Origin: an uncultured Oscillibacter sp.
GTDB taxonomy: Bacteria > Bacillota > Clostridia > Oscillospirales > Oscillospiraceae
Assembly: GCA_947382875.1 (NCBI GenBank)
Contig: CANDBG010000011.1
Coordinates: 1-54,031 of the forward strand
Direction of reading: 5' to 3'
Length of the DNA stretch: 54,031 nt
Each line of letters starts with the position of its first letter. Positions within the stretch are counted from its first letter, which is position 1. Positions 35,123 through 42,401 of the stretch are shown one piece after another. Below the pieces are notes generated by a model that searched no databases, was not told the origin of the DNA, and saw only the letters and a program-made list of their open reading frames with translations. Both the position numbers and the translations under genes were made by a program.

Positions 35123-35163
35123 AGTATGTACCTCCTGAATCGTTTGAAATCAATAAAATGCGC

Positions 35164-36000
35164 TTATTTCTGCGTGAAAATCAACGCCATTGTCACCAGC
35201 CCGGCAAACCAGCAGTAATAGGCGAAGAAGCCAAATTTTCCCTTTCCGGCAACAAATTTCAGCAGCCGGATACAGGCGTAGCCCACCACCGCCGATACCG
35301 CGACGCCCGCCAGATATACCGGCACTTCTTCCCATAAAATACCAGCTTCCAGCGCGTCCTTCAGGCTTAAAATGTTTGCGCCCAGAATGGCCGGAATCGA
35401 CAGCAGAAACGAATACCGGACGGCAAATTTCCGTTCAAAGCCCACAAAACAGCCTGCCGTAATGGTGGTGCCGGAACGGGAGATGCCCGGACAGGTGGCG
35501 ATAGCCTGCCCGACGCCAACCATTAACGCGTCCAGCATGGAGGCGGATTTCTCCGTTTTGCGGCCCCGTTTTACGTGGTCGCTGGCGAACAGCAGACAAC
35601 CCGTCACCAGCAGCGCCCCCGCCACAAAATACATATTGTCGCCCAGACTCGACACGGTGTCCTTTACCTTCAGCACCGCAAACAGCGGCAGCGTACCGAC
35701 GATAATCAGAAGAATCAGCCGACGGGCCGGGGGAACCGGAACCGGCGTCGACCGGCGGGCCAGGTCGCGGACGCCGAGGAAGAATTCGGTAATCATGTCC
35801 AGAATGTCGTCCCAGTAGGCCGCAAACACTGCCGCCAACGTGCCCAAATGCAGCAGTACGTCAAAAAATTCCGGTACCGCTGATGCATTGGAGATGTTCA
35901 GCAAATGCTCTGCAATTGCCAGGTGTCCGGAGCTGGATACCGGAAGAAATTCCGTTACGCCTTGCAGCGCGCCCAGCAGTATGGAGGAAAGCAGCGTCAA
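35164..36000 (-). CDS. uppP: Undecaprenyl-diphosphate phosphatase
   Basis: A 278-residue membrane enzyme of the UppP/BacA family with about eight helices. The two active-site motifs are present: GVTEFLPVSSSGHLAI at the start and PGISRSGTTITAG in the middle. It recycles undecaprenyl diphosphate to the monophosphate carrier used in peptidoglycan and teichoic acid synthesis, and it can confer bacitracin resistance when abundant. Length is normal. It may share an mRNA with ftsK downstream. The 302-nt gap to spoIIAA holds divergent promoters but no gene. Confidence 0.96.
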   Translation of the reverse strand: MTLLSSILLGALQGVTEFLPVSSSGHLAIAEHLLNISNASAVPEFFDVLLHLGTLAAVFAAYWDDILDMITEFFLGVRDLARRSTPVPVPPARRLILLIIVGTLPLFAVLKVKDTVSSLGDNMYFVAGALLVTGCLLFASDHVKRGRKTEKSASMLDALMVGVGQAIATCPGISRSGTTITAGCFVGFERKFAVRYSFLLSIPAILGANILSLKDALEAGILWEEVPVYLAGVAVSAVVGYACIRLLKFVAGKGKFGFFAYYCWFAGLVTMALIFTQK

Positions 36001-36058
36001 AGAACCTCACGCTCCTGTTTTAATTTCCGTTTGCCTGTCCAGACAAACTTATCTTTAT

Positions 36059-36067
36059 AGTATAGCA
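36059..36067 (-). promoter_or_regulatory. Extended -10 upstream of uppP
   Basis: On the minus strand TGCTATACT is an extended -10 about 60 nt before the ATG. No clear -35 is visible. No sigma-H site for the divergent sigF operon was found with confidence. Confidence 0.45.
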
Positions 36068-36302
36068 CAGACAGGCTGTAAATTCCAGTCATTTTCTTTT
36101 TTTCCGGAAAAAGGGTGCAATGTGCGGAACAACCTCAGATACCTCCCTATGTTTTTTGCGCGAAAATGCAAAAAACAACCAAGAATTCGACAAAAATCCT
36201 TGGCTGAAAATGCTATGATACCCAAAAAGGCAACCAACGGAGCCGGTACGCCCGGACAAGCCCGGCCCGCAGGCCGTCACCTGGAAAAAGGGGGAATCTT
36301 GA

Positions 36303-36608
36303 ATGGAAATTCGGTCGAAAAGCGCGGATCGCAACCTGCTTTTGGAGCTTTGCGGCGAGCTGGACCATCATGGCGCCCGCAGCGCCCTGCGGGAACTGGA
36401 AATGGCCTTGGACGCCGCCCTTCCGCGAAAGCTGGTGCTGGATTTGGAGAACATCACCTTCATGGACAGCAGCGGTATTGCCCTGATCTTACGGGCGCAG
36501 CAGCGGATGCAGCTGCTGGATGGAAGTCTTCTGGTGCGGAACATCCCGCCCCAGGCCAGACGGGTTCTGGACGCCGCCGGCGTCAGCCGGTTAGTGACGA
36601 TCAAGTGA
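36303..36608 (+). CDS. spoIIAA: Anti-sigma F factor antagonist SpoIIAA
   Basis: A 101-residue STAS-domain protein. The phosphorylated serine lies in FMDSSGIALI (S57). In its unphosphorylated form it binds SpoIIAB and frees sigma-F in the forespore. The next genes are spoIIAB and sigF, the classic tricistronic operon. The ATG has GGGGGAATC upstream. The sequence is shorter at the N-terminus than in Bacillus by a few residues only. Confidence 0.95.
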   Translation: MEIRSKSADRNLLLELCGELDHHGARSALRELEMALDAALPRKLVLDLENITFMDSSGIALILRAQQRMQLLDGSLLVRNIPPQARRVLDAAGVSRLVTIK

Positions 36609-36622
36609 GGAGGTCTTACATA

Positions 36623-37072
36623 ATGAAAACCAAGGCAGTCAACGAAGTGACGCTGGAGTTCCCCAGCCAGAGCCGGAATGAGAGCTTTGCGCGGTCCGCC
36701 GCCGCCTGCTTCGCCGCCCAGATGGACCCGACGCTCAATGAGCTGGAAGACATTAAAACCGCCGTCAGCGAGGCGGTTACAAATGCAATTGTACACGCTT
36801 ACCCGGATTCCATTGGAAAAGTCCGGCTGAAAATCCGGGCCTGTCCGGGGAACGTGCTGGAACTGATTATCAAAGACCATGGGCGGGGCATTCCGGACGT
36901 GGACAAGGCCCGGCAGCCAATGTACACCACCGGCGGGCAGGAGCGCAGCGGTATGGGCTTCACCATCATGGAAAGCTTTATGGACAAAGTTCTGGTCCGG
37001 TCGACGGTGGGCCGCGGGACAACGGTCATTCTGAAGAAAAAGCTGGCGTCCCGCGTGCAAGCGTCCAAATGA
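36623..37072 (+). CDS. spoIIAB: Anti-sigma F factor and serine kinase SpoIIAB
   Basis: A 149-residue GHKL-type kinase. The N box is EAVTNAIVHAY, followed by IIKDHGRGIPD and a C-terminal SGMGFTIMESFMD. It holds sigma-F inactive and phosphorylates SpoIIAA. The ATG at 36623 has GAGGAGG upstream, 14 nt after the spoIIAA stop. The same frame is open far upstream but that part lies over spoIIAA in another frame. The stop overlaps the sigF start as ATGA. Confidence 0.96.
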   Translation: MKTKAVNEVTLEFPSQSRNESFARSAAACFAAQMDPTLNELEDIKTAVSEAVTNAIVHAYPDSIGKVRLKIRACPGNVLELIIKDHGRGIPDVDKARQPMYTTGGQERSGMGFTIMESFMDKVLVRSTVGRGTTVILKKKLASRVQASK

Positions 37073-37773
37073 GCGCCGCGCTGGAACTGCTCCGGGCCGC
37101 CCAGCAGGGCGACCGTGACGCCTGCGAACAGGCCGTGATCGAAAACAACGGCCTGATTTGGAGCGTCGTCCGGCGCTACTACGGACGGGGCGTGGAGCCG
37201 GATGACCTGTATCAATTGGGGTGTCTGGGTTTTTTGAAGGCGGTACAGGGCTTTGATTTTAATTATGGCACCTGCTTTTCCACCTACGCCGTACCGAAGA
37301 TTGCGGGAGAAATCCGCCGGTTTCTCCGGGACGACGGGGCATTGAAGGTTGGCCGCAGTATCCGGGAGCAGGCGCAGACCTTGTACAGCGCACGGGAGCG
37401 TCTGCGCCACACCCTGGGACGGGAACCGGCGCTGTCGGAACTTGCGGAGGCCACGGGTCTGACGCCGGAAGAAATCGCCCAGACAGACCTGGCGACCAAT
37501 GCGCCGGAGTCCTTGCAGCAGGAGACCGCTGACGGCCTGACGCTGGAAGGCGCTCTCGGCACCGACGCGCCGGAGGAAAGCCTTGTGGAGCGCATTGCAC
37601 TGCGGGAAGCCATTGATCAGCTTCCGGAAAAGGAACGCATGACGGTTCTTTTGCGCTACTTCAAGGGTCTGACCCAGGAGCAGACGGCCCGGGTTCTTGG
37701 CGTGTCCCAGGTACAAATCTCGCGGCTGGAGCGGCGGGGATTGCAGCGTCTTCGGGATGCGTTTGAGGCTTGA
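37069..37773 (+). CDS. sigF: RNA polymerase sigma factor SigF (forespore)
   Basis: A 234-residue sigma-70 family factor. Region 2 includes DLYQLGCLGFLKAVQGFDF and FSTYAVPKIAGEIRRFLRDDG. Region 3 covers ARERLRHTLGREPALSELAE and region 4 ends with the helix-turn-helix EQTARVLGVSQVQISRLERRGL. Sigma-F starts forespore gene expression after asymmetric division. Translation is coupled to spoIIAB. The last 113 nt overlap the end of the converging TIGR03915 gene. Confidence 0.96.
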   Translation: MSAALELLRAAQQGDRDACEQAVIENNGLIWSVVRRYYGRGVEPDDLYQLGCLGFLKAVQGFDFNYGTCFSTYAVPKIAGEIRRFLRDDGALKVGRSIREQAQTLYSARERLRHTLGREPALSELAEATGLTPEEIAQTDLATNAPESLQQETADGLTLEGALGTDAPEESLVERIALREAIDQLPEKERMTVLLRYFKGLTQEQTARVLGVSQVQISRLERRGLQRLRDAFEA

Positions 37774-38515
37774 AATAGTCTTCGTCCTGGAATTCCGTCA
37801 TGGTGTTCCAGTAGCGCTTGGGCATGTTCGTCATGCGGCAGCGGGGGTTATAGCGCTCCTTGATGGCAATGGTGTCGTAAAAACGCTTCCAGAGGATGCG
37901 GTAACGGGCTTCCGCCTCGTCAGGGGGCGCCATTTGGAAGTGTTCCAAAGGCTGAATAACCGCATGACCGCCGGCGTAGAACAGGGCCTCCTTGTGGGTA
38001 CGGTCGTAGAGGAAAAAGCGTTCGTTTTGATACCGGGCGCAGAAGTGGCTTTTCAGAAGGGGCAGCACCCGGTTTTTCGGTTCGATTTCGCCGCCCAGAA
38101 CGCCGCCCAGTTCCGAAAAGCGTACGAAGCCCTTGAGCAGGTGTACTTCGCCATGCAGGTGTTGGACCGCCCGCACAACAGGATACAGGGTTTTGTCGGA
38201 ACGGTCTTGCAGAAATGCCGGACCATCCCGCAGGAGCTTTGCAACGAAATAATACAAGTGCAGTTCCTTTTCCGGCAGACAGGTGAGAAAGCCATGCCAG
38301 AGCAATTTGCCCGCTCCCGGCGCACAGGCGGAGACCTTCCGCAGTACCCGCGCGGAATGACTTCGGTCCGTTTCCACCGTACGCGATGCAAACAGGGTAA
38401 ACGCCTTTTCCCCGCCGCACTCGATTGCGGCGGGGATTTCTTTATATTGATAAATGTCGAAAATACAGCAGAGAAAGCCCTCGAAACTGCCGTCATAGTG
38501 ATAAACTGCTTCCAT
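37661..38515 (-). CDS. TIGR03915-type DNA metabolism protein (DUF4130)
   Basis: A 284-residue protein of the TIGR03915/DUF4130 family, which occurs next to a radical-SAM partner (TIGR03916) and in some bacteria fused to a uracil-DNA-glycosylase-like domain. The start VYHYDGSFEGFLCCIFDIY, the centre PLLKSHFCARYQNERFFLYDRTH and the end YNPRCRMTNMPKRYWNTMTEF fit the family. The biochemical role is not established. GGAGG precedes the ATG at 38515. About 40 C-terminal residues run past the usual end and lie antisense over the sigF 3' end. Confidence 0.88.
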   Translation of the reverse strand: MEAVYHYDGSFEGFLCCIFDIYQYKEIPAAIECGGEKAFTLFASRTVETDRSHSARVLRKVSACAPGAGKLLWHGFLTCLPEKELHLYYFVAKLLRDGPAFLQDRSDKTLYPVVRAVQHLHGEVHLLKGFVRFSELGGVLGGEIEPKNRVLPLLKSHFCARYQNERFFLYDRTHKEALFYAGGHAVIQPLEHFQMAPPDEAEARYRILWKRFYDTIAIKERYNPRCRMTNMPKRYWNTMTEFQDEDYFKPQTHPEDAAIPAAPAARFVPGTRQEPGPSAPGSDP

Positions 38516-38531
38516 AAAAAACCTCCGGATC

Positions 38532-39803
38532 TTACGCCGTGACTGGATCAAACAGAGAAAGCTGCTCGAAATCCGGTTCCGGCAGCAGGGGCTTTTCCGC
38601 GGCGATGAGGCCCCGCAGAAGACTGTCGGGTGTAAAGTGCAGGCCGTCGGCCATGCGTCCGGAGGCGGTGAGGAAGTACTGCGCCCTTTTCATTACGACG
38701 CCTAATTTTTGCAGCTGATTCGTATGAAGCGGTCCCACCCGCCGGGCGGAGAGAATCCGCTTTGCCGACGTGACGCCTACGCCGGGAATCCGCAGAAGAG
38801 CTTCGTAATCCGCCGTGTTGATCTCCACGGGAAAGAAATCAAGGTGCGCCAGCGCCCAGCTGCATTTGGGGTCTACGCGGGTGTCAAAATCGGGGTGGGA
38901 TTCGTCAAGGAGTTCTTCGGCCCGAAAACCGTAGAATCGCAGAAGCCAATCCGCTTGATAAAGCCGGTGTTCCCGCAGCAAAGGCGGTTTGACGTCCTTT
39001 GCCGGGAGCAGGGCGTGTTCCACAACGGGTATATATGCGGAGTAAAAGACGCGCTTGAGCTGGTAGCGGTCATACAGGCCCTGGCTCAACCGGAGAATAT
39101 GGAAATCCGTGTCGGCGGTAGCGCCGACAATCAACTGCGTACTTTGTCCGGCGGGCGCGAAGCGCGGCGCGTGACGGTACTTGACCAATTCCTCCCGGCT
39201 CTGACGGTTCCGGCATTGAATCTGACGCATCGGGGTTAAGATGGAATGCTTGCTTTTGTCCGGTGCAAGGCGTTTGAGCCCGGCTTCGGAGGGAAGTTCG
39301 ATGTTAACGCTCAGGCGGTCGGCCAGGAAGCCCAGGCGTTCAATCAGCTCCGGCGACGCGCCGGGGATTGCTTTGGCGTGGATGTAGCCGTTAAAGCGGT
39401 AGCGTTCCCGCAGAAGCGCGAGGGTTTTGATCATTAGCTCGGTCGTGTCGTCCGGGCTGCGGAAGACGCCGGAGGAGAGAAACAAACCCTCGACGTAATT
39501 GCGGCGGTAAAAGCTGATGGTGAGGTCCGCCAATTCTTCGGGGGTAAAGGCGGCGCGTTTTGCGTCGTTGCTGCGCCGGTTGACGCAATATTTGCAGTCG
39601 TAAATGCAACGGTTTGTGAGCAGGACTTTGAGCAGGGTGACGCAGCGGCCGTCGGAGGAAAAAGAGTGGCAGCATCCGGCGGGAGCGGAAGAAGTGCTGC
39701 CGATGGCGCCTTTTTTGGGGCTTCGCTTTGCGCCGCTGGATGTGCAGGCTGCATCGTATTTGGCGGCGGCGGTAAGGATGGTCAATTTCTCCAGAGTATC
39801 CAT
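38532..39803 (-). CDS. TIGR03916-type radical SAM protein, putative DNA repair/modification
   Basis: A 423-residue radical SAM enzyme. The [4Fe-4S] cysteines are C66, C70 and C73 (CIYDCKYC). SAM-domain features include GLFLSSGVFRSPDDT and the later AKAIPGASPELIERLG. A helix-hairpin-helix (LLRIPGVGVTSAKRILSARR) near residue 340 indicates DNA binding. The family is annotated as a putative DNA modification or repair enzyme and is paired with the DUF4130 gene that follows after 16 nt. The start overlaps the end of the 57-residue gene upstream by 22 nt. Substrate unknown. Confidence 0.92.
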   Translation of the reverse strand: MDTLEKLTILTAAAKYDAACTSSGAKRSPKKGAIGSTSSAPAGCCHSFSSDGRCVTLLKVLLTNRCIYDCKYCVNRRSNDAKRAAFTPEELADLTISFYRRNYVEGLFLSSGVFRSPDDTTELMIKTLALLRERYRFNGYIHAKAIPGASPELIERLGFLADRLSVNIELPSEAGLKRLAPDKSKHSILTPMRQIQCRNRQSREELVKYRHAPRFAPAGQSTQLIVGATADTDFHILRLSQGLYDRYQLKRVFYSAYIPVVEHALLPAKDVKPPLLREHRLYQADWLLRFYGFRAEELLDESHPDFDTRVDPKCSWALAHLDFFPVEINTADYEALLRIPGVGVTSAKRILSARRVGPLHTNQLQKLGVVMKRAQYFLTASGRMADGLHFTPDSLLRGLIAAEKPLLPEPDFEQLSLFDPVTA

Positions 39804-39955
39804 AATTTTTCCTTCAATTCGTTCAGGAGCGACGTCTTTTCCTGGAAAACGATATGTTCTTTAGACGAATGTTCGATAAAGTCCACAAAGCGAAAAAGCT
39901 GCGCAGTGACGACGGCTACGCCTGTAAAGGTGAAAAAGAGCGTCCAATTTGACAT
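39782..39955 (-). CDS. 57-residue membrane protein leading the radical-SAM operon
   Basis: A short gene with a perfect AAGGAGG site 8 nt before ATG 39955. The product has one membrane segment (about 4-24, WTLFFTFTGVAVVTAQLFRFV) and a charged tail (KTSLLNELKEKLWILWRN). I do not recognise a family. Its stop lies inside the radical-SAM gene, so translation is coupled. The strong promoter at 40014-40042 supports a real gene. The long open frame upstream of this ATG crosses that promoter and is not coding. Confidence 0.7.
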   Translation of the reverse strand: MSNWTLFFTFTGVAVVTAQLFRFVDFIEHSSKEHIVFQEKTSLLNELKEKLWILWRN

Positions 39956-40013
39956 GGAAAATACCTCCTTGCCGACAAGCAACAAATGCTCGTCGTTCTT
40001 GTGTTCGATACTC

Positions 40014-40042
40014 ATTATAACTCGAACGCCGTTTCTTGTCAA
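40014..40042 (-). promoter_or_regulatory. Consensus sigma-A promoter with LexA-like element
   Basis: On the minus strand, TTGACA (40042-40037), a 17-nt spacer and TATAAT (40019-40014), all consensus. The spacer contains GAAAC-GGC-GTTCG, both half-sites of the Firmicute LexA box but with a 3-nt instead of 4-nt centre. Confidence 0.85.
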
Positions 40043-40072
40043 GAGGAATTTTTTCATTCCTTTCAGAAATGC

Positions 40073-40293
40073 AGGACGCGCCTCGCGGCGCGGGCGCAAA
40101 ATCGCCATTTGAAATGGCTGGTCCAATTCGAACCCCCCATTTTCTTTTCTCTCGCCAGAGAAAAGAAAACGGGCCGTTCACGGTCCAAAAGAAAAGAGCG
40201 CTTGTTAGGCTTGGTGGAAAACTCTGGACTGGTGGAAGTCAAACGAGAGGTCCTTGTCGACTTGTCTCTGCGTCTAACTCCGCTGCCGCTGCT
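40073..40293 (-). repeat. Dispersed intergenic repeat, copy B (inverted)
   Basis: About 221 bp, the reverse-complement match to copies A and C, including the CAAGCGCTCTTTTCT core, the GGACCGTGAACGGCCCG stretch, the AGAGAAAAGA palindrome and the GC-rich tail shared with copy A. It lies just upstream of the radical-SAM operon promoter. Confidence 0.85.
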
Positions 40294-40349
40294 ATGGTGC
40301 GCGAAATAGCGCGGTGGAGTCAGGCGATTGAAATAACTTGGAGAAAACT

Positions 40350-40403
40350 AAATCGGAAAATCAAATCGACGTGCCTCTGCGTCAAACTCCGTTGCTGCGG
40401 TGC
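40350..40403 (-). repeat. Degenerate 5' fragment of the dispersed repeat
   Basis: About 54 bp matching only the start of the repeat (CAGCAACGGAGTTTGACGCA and following), in the same orientation as copy B and about 57 nt from it. It shows several changes from the consensus, so it looks older. Confidence 0.65.
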
Positions 40404-40471
40404 TCGAAAAAGTCTGCTGCAACCAAATGCACAAACGGGGTTGCGCAGTCGGGTGAGCGGAAAGATTTCTA

Positions 40472-40500
40472 TTGTCAGATTTGATTTTTTGTGCTATAAT
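40472..40500 (+). promoter_or_regulatory. Sigma-A promoter of the 40550 gene
   Basis: TTGTCA (40472-40477), a 17-nt spacer and TATAAT (40495-40500). Confidence 0.75.
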
Positions 40501-40549
40501 TTGACTTGGAACAGCAAACAAGAACTTCTGTAAATCTGGGAGGTTTTGT

Positions 40550-40930
40550 ATGATAAAAGACGAAATAACGGAATGGCTGGATGAAATTCTGGAAGAAATA
40601 TCAGAAATGGAAATTCCAAATGAAATAGCTGCCTTTGGCTTCAACTTATACGACGATGGCGGCCACAACTGGTCGATGGAGTTGATTGGCACATCAGAAT
40701 TTGACATTAACAATCCAGACTGGCTATGTCGTGAAGTTACAGACTTTGACACCAGAGAAGACCCCTTCCAATGGCATCAAGAAGGAGAATGGCAAGAAAT
40801 ACAAAGAGTAATGAGCGAAACAATAAAAGAATATTTGTCCACGGGTGAATACGCTAATATTTTAAAAAATAAATTTGGAATTGGCATCGGTTTTGTTGAT
40901 GGAGACGTTGAAATTCTCTACAAAAAATAA
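40550..40930 (+). CDS. Unknown acidic AT-rich protein
   Basis: A 126-residue soluble acidic protein that I do not recognise. It has no signal or membrane segment. NLYDDGGHNWSMELIG and WLCREVTDFDTREDPFQW are distinctive and rich in aromatic and acidic residues, a style common among immunity proteins, but that is only an impression. Its composition is more AT-rich than the neighbours and it lies between repeat copies and a long palindrome, which suggests acquisition. A GGGAGG site and a good promoter support expression. Confidence 0.75.
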   Translation: MIKDEITEWLDEILEEISEMEIPNEIAAFGFNLYDDGGHNWSMELIGTSEFDINNPDWLCREVTDFDTREDPFQWHQEGEWQEIQRVMSETIKEYLSTGEYANILKNKFGIGIGFVDGDVEILYKK

Positions 40931-40963
40931 AGAAATCTTTCACACAAAAACCCAAGAATAATA

Positions 40964-41000
40964 AAGAGGAGCGACAGCACAACGGGCTGTTGCTCCTCTT
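40964..41000. repeat. 15-bp hairpin after the 40550 gene
   Basis: Arms AAGAGGAGCGACAGC and GCTGTTGCTCCTCTT (one G-T pair) with a 7-nt loop. It may stop transcription, though the T run is within the arm and no U tract follows. Confidence 0.6.
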
Positions 41001-41012
41001 GGCTGCCGAAAT

Positions 41013-41088
41013 AGCGGAACGGGCAGAGGTGGTCAAGGCCGGGCGAAGCCCGTTCATTTTAGCCTTGACGACCTCTGTTCGTTCTGCT
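41013..41088. repeat. Long compound palindrome of 76 nt
   Basis: Nested arms: AGCGGAAC with GTTCTGCT, then CAGAGGTGGTCAAGGC with GCCTTGACGACCTCTG. A CGGGC-GAA-GCCCG hairpin lies inside. It can form a long cruciform and looks like the end of a mobile element or a structured RNA. Its origin is unknown. Confidence 0.6.
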
Positions 41089-41175
41089 ACCCTCCGAAAA
41101 ACGCAGATGTCCCGATGAAAACGCTTGACAACCCTGTGTATAATAAAAGAAAAAACCCTTGAAAGGAGACCCTGT

Positions 41176-41808
41176 ATGAAGCGAGCATTTATATTTGCGG
41201 CCGGTACATTTTACGGAATGCGGAAGCATCCCGCTCCTGACGACATAGTTATCGCCGCCGACGCAGGCGCGCAAAACTGCGCTTTAGCCGGTATCACGCC
41301 CGATCTGCTGCTTGGCGATTTTGATTCGATGAAAACGCCGGAAAACGCAGGAATTCCGCTGATTCGACTCCCCGTAGAAAAAGACGACACCGACACTATG
41401 GCCGCCGCCCGGGCCGCTCTGGACCAGCATTGCGAAGAAATTTACATCTATGGCGGCACTGGCGGCAAGCGTCTGGACCATACCCTTGCCAATTTACAAA
41501 CACTCTTGTTTATCCGCCGGCGTGGGGCCAGGGGCTTTCTCTACGGTGATCACTTTATCTGGACGGTCATAGAAAACGAGTCCCTGCAAATTCCGCAGAC
41601 AGTTCCCTGGGGCTTATTTTCAGCCTTTTGCCTGAGCAGTCAGGCGGAGGGCGTCGACGAAACCGGGTTTCAATACCCTTTACAAAATGCGGTGCTGACC
41701 CCGGATTTCCCTCTCGGAGTCAGCAACCACATCATAGAGCCGGAAGCACAAATTCGCGTGCGTTCAGGCGCGTTGGCGGTAGGCTGGGAGCTTCCTCCAA
41801 TTTGCTAA
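41176..41808 (+). CDS. thiN: Thiamine diphosphokinase
   Basis: A 210-residue enzyme that makes thiamine diphosphate from thiamine and ATP. Visible features are IVIAADAGAQNCALAGI, PDLLLGDFDSMKTP, LPVEKDDTDTMAA and GGTGGKRLDHTLANLQTL, with a C-terminal beta domain. The start MKRAFIFAAG at 41176 has AAAGGAGA upstream. A TTGACA (41125) and a TATAAT (41139) lie upstream but only 8 nt apart. Its usual partner rpe is 34 kb away. The stop overlaps the converging next gene by 4 nt. Confidence 0.93.
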   Translation: MKRAFIFAAGTFYGMRKHPAPDDIVIAADAGAQNCALAGITPDLLLGDFDSMKTPENAGIPLIRLPVEKDDTDTMAAARAALDQHCEEIYIYGGTGGKRLDHTLANLQTLLFIRRRGARGFLYGDHFIWTVIENESLQIPQTVPWGLFSAFCLSSQAEGVDETGFQYPLQNAVLTPDFPLGVSNHIIEPEAQIRVRSGALAVGWELPPIC

Positions 41809-42242
41809 AGTACCGCCTGAATCAGTTCGCGGTAAAACCAGGCCGGAAATAAATATGGTCCTTTTTCCGCCGGTTCCGGAAACGCCCGCGGGTTCTCCCG
41901 CCACGTTTCTACAGCGGCGGCTACGTCCTCCGTCTCCGCCCCCAGCAGACCTCCAGGCAGAAACATTACGCCGTCACAATCCCGCAAGCCCGTCAGCCCC
42001 AGAACGACGGCCTGTTTGATTCCCCTCCCCGGAAACGCGCTGCACAACGCAGCAAAATGGAAATCCCTGGCTCGCCGCATGATCTCCGGGTATGGCGTTA
42101 CCACTACCACTGCCTCGAACAACCGCGACGGTACAGCCGCCAGTGCCTGAAGAATCATACAGCAATCCTCCGGCTGGTGCAGCCGGTCACGGCGGGCATT
42201 CCCCGGCGTCACGACGGCACAGCCTAATTTTAATTTATTCAT
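41805..42242 (-). CDS. Divergent nucleotidyltransferase-like (MobA/MocA fold) protein
   Basis: A 145-residue protein with the layout of MobA/MocA nucleotidyltransferases (start KLKLGCAVVTPG, then a Rossmann-like half, a central DGVMFLPGG, and the tail EPAEKGPYLFPAWFYREL, which resembles the P-x-FP region of MocA-type enzymes). The usual nucleotide-binding LAAG-x-S-x-RMG and the catalytic DQP are missing or altered. It may have lost enzyme activity or use another substrate. No molybdenum cofactor genes are close. Family assignment is tentative. Confidence 0.5.
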   Translation of the reverse strand: MNKLKLGCAVVTPGNARRDRLHQPEDCCMILQALAAVPSRLFEAVVVVTPYPEIMRRARDFHFAALCSAFPGRGIKQAVVLGLTGLRDCDGVMFLPGGLLGAETEDVAAAVETWRENPRAFPEPAEKGPYLFPAWFYRELIQAVL

Positions 42243-42343
42243 GATGCATTTTCTCCTGCTGTGAAAATCGGGTTTCATGCCCGTTTCCGGCGTTAGTATG
42301 CCCGCTGTGTCAATGGCTCTTGTAAATTGTTCATGAAAAATTC

Positions 42344-42372
42344 TTGCATTTTCTCACAGGATTTAGTATCAT
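42344..42372 (+). promoter_or_regulatory. Sigma-A promoter of the DtxR-family gene
   Basis: TTGCAT (42344-42349), a 17-nt spacer and TATCAT (42367-42372). Confidence 0.65.
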
Positions 42373-42401
42373 CAAAAATAACACGGAAGGAGGCGGCAGC
42401 C

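Noticed and set aside
40854-41057. 67-codon minus-strand frame next to the compound palindrome
   Set aside because: It covers both the end of a plus-strand gene and the palindrome, has no ribosome site and no recognisable domain.
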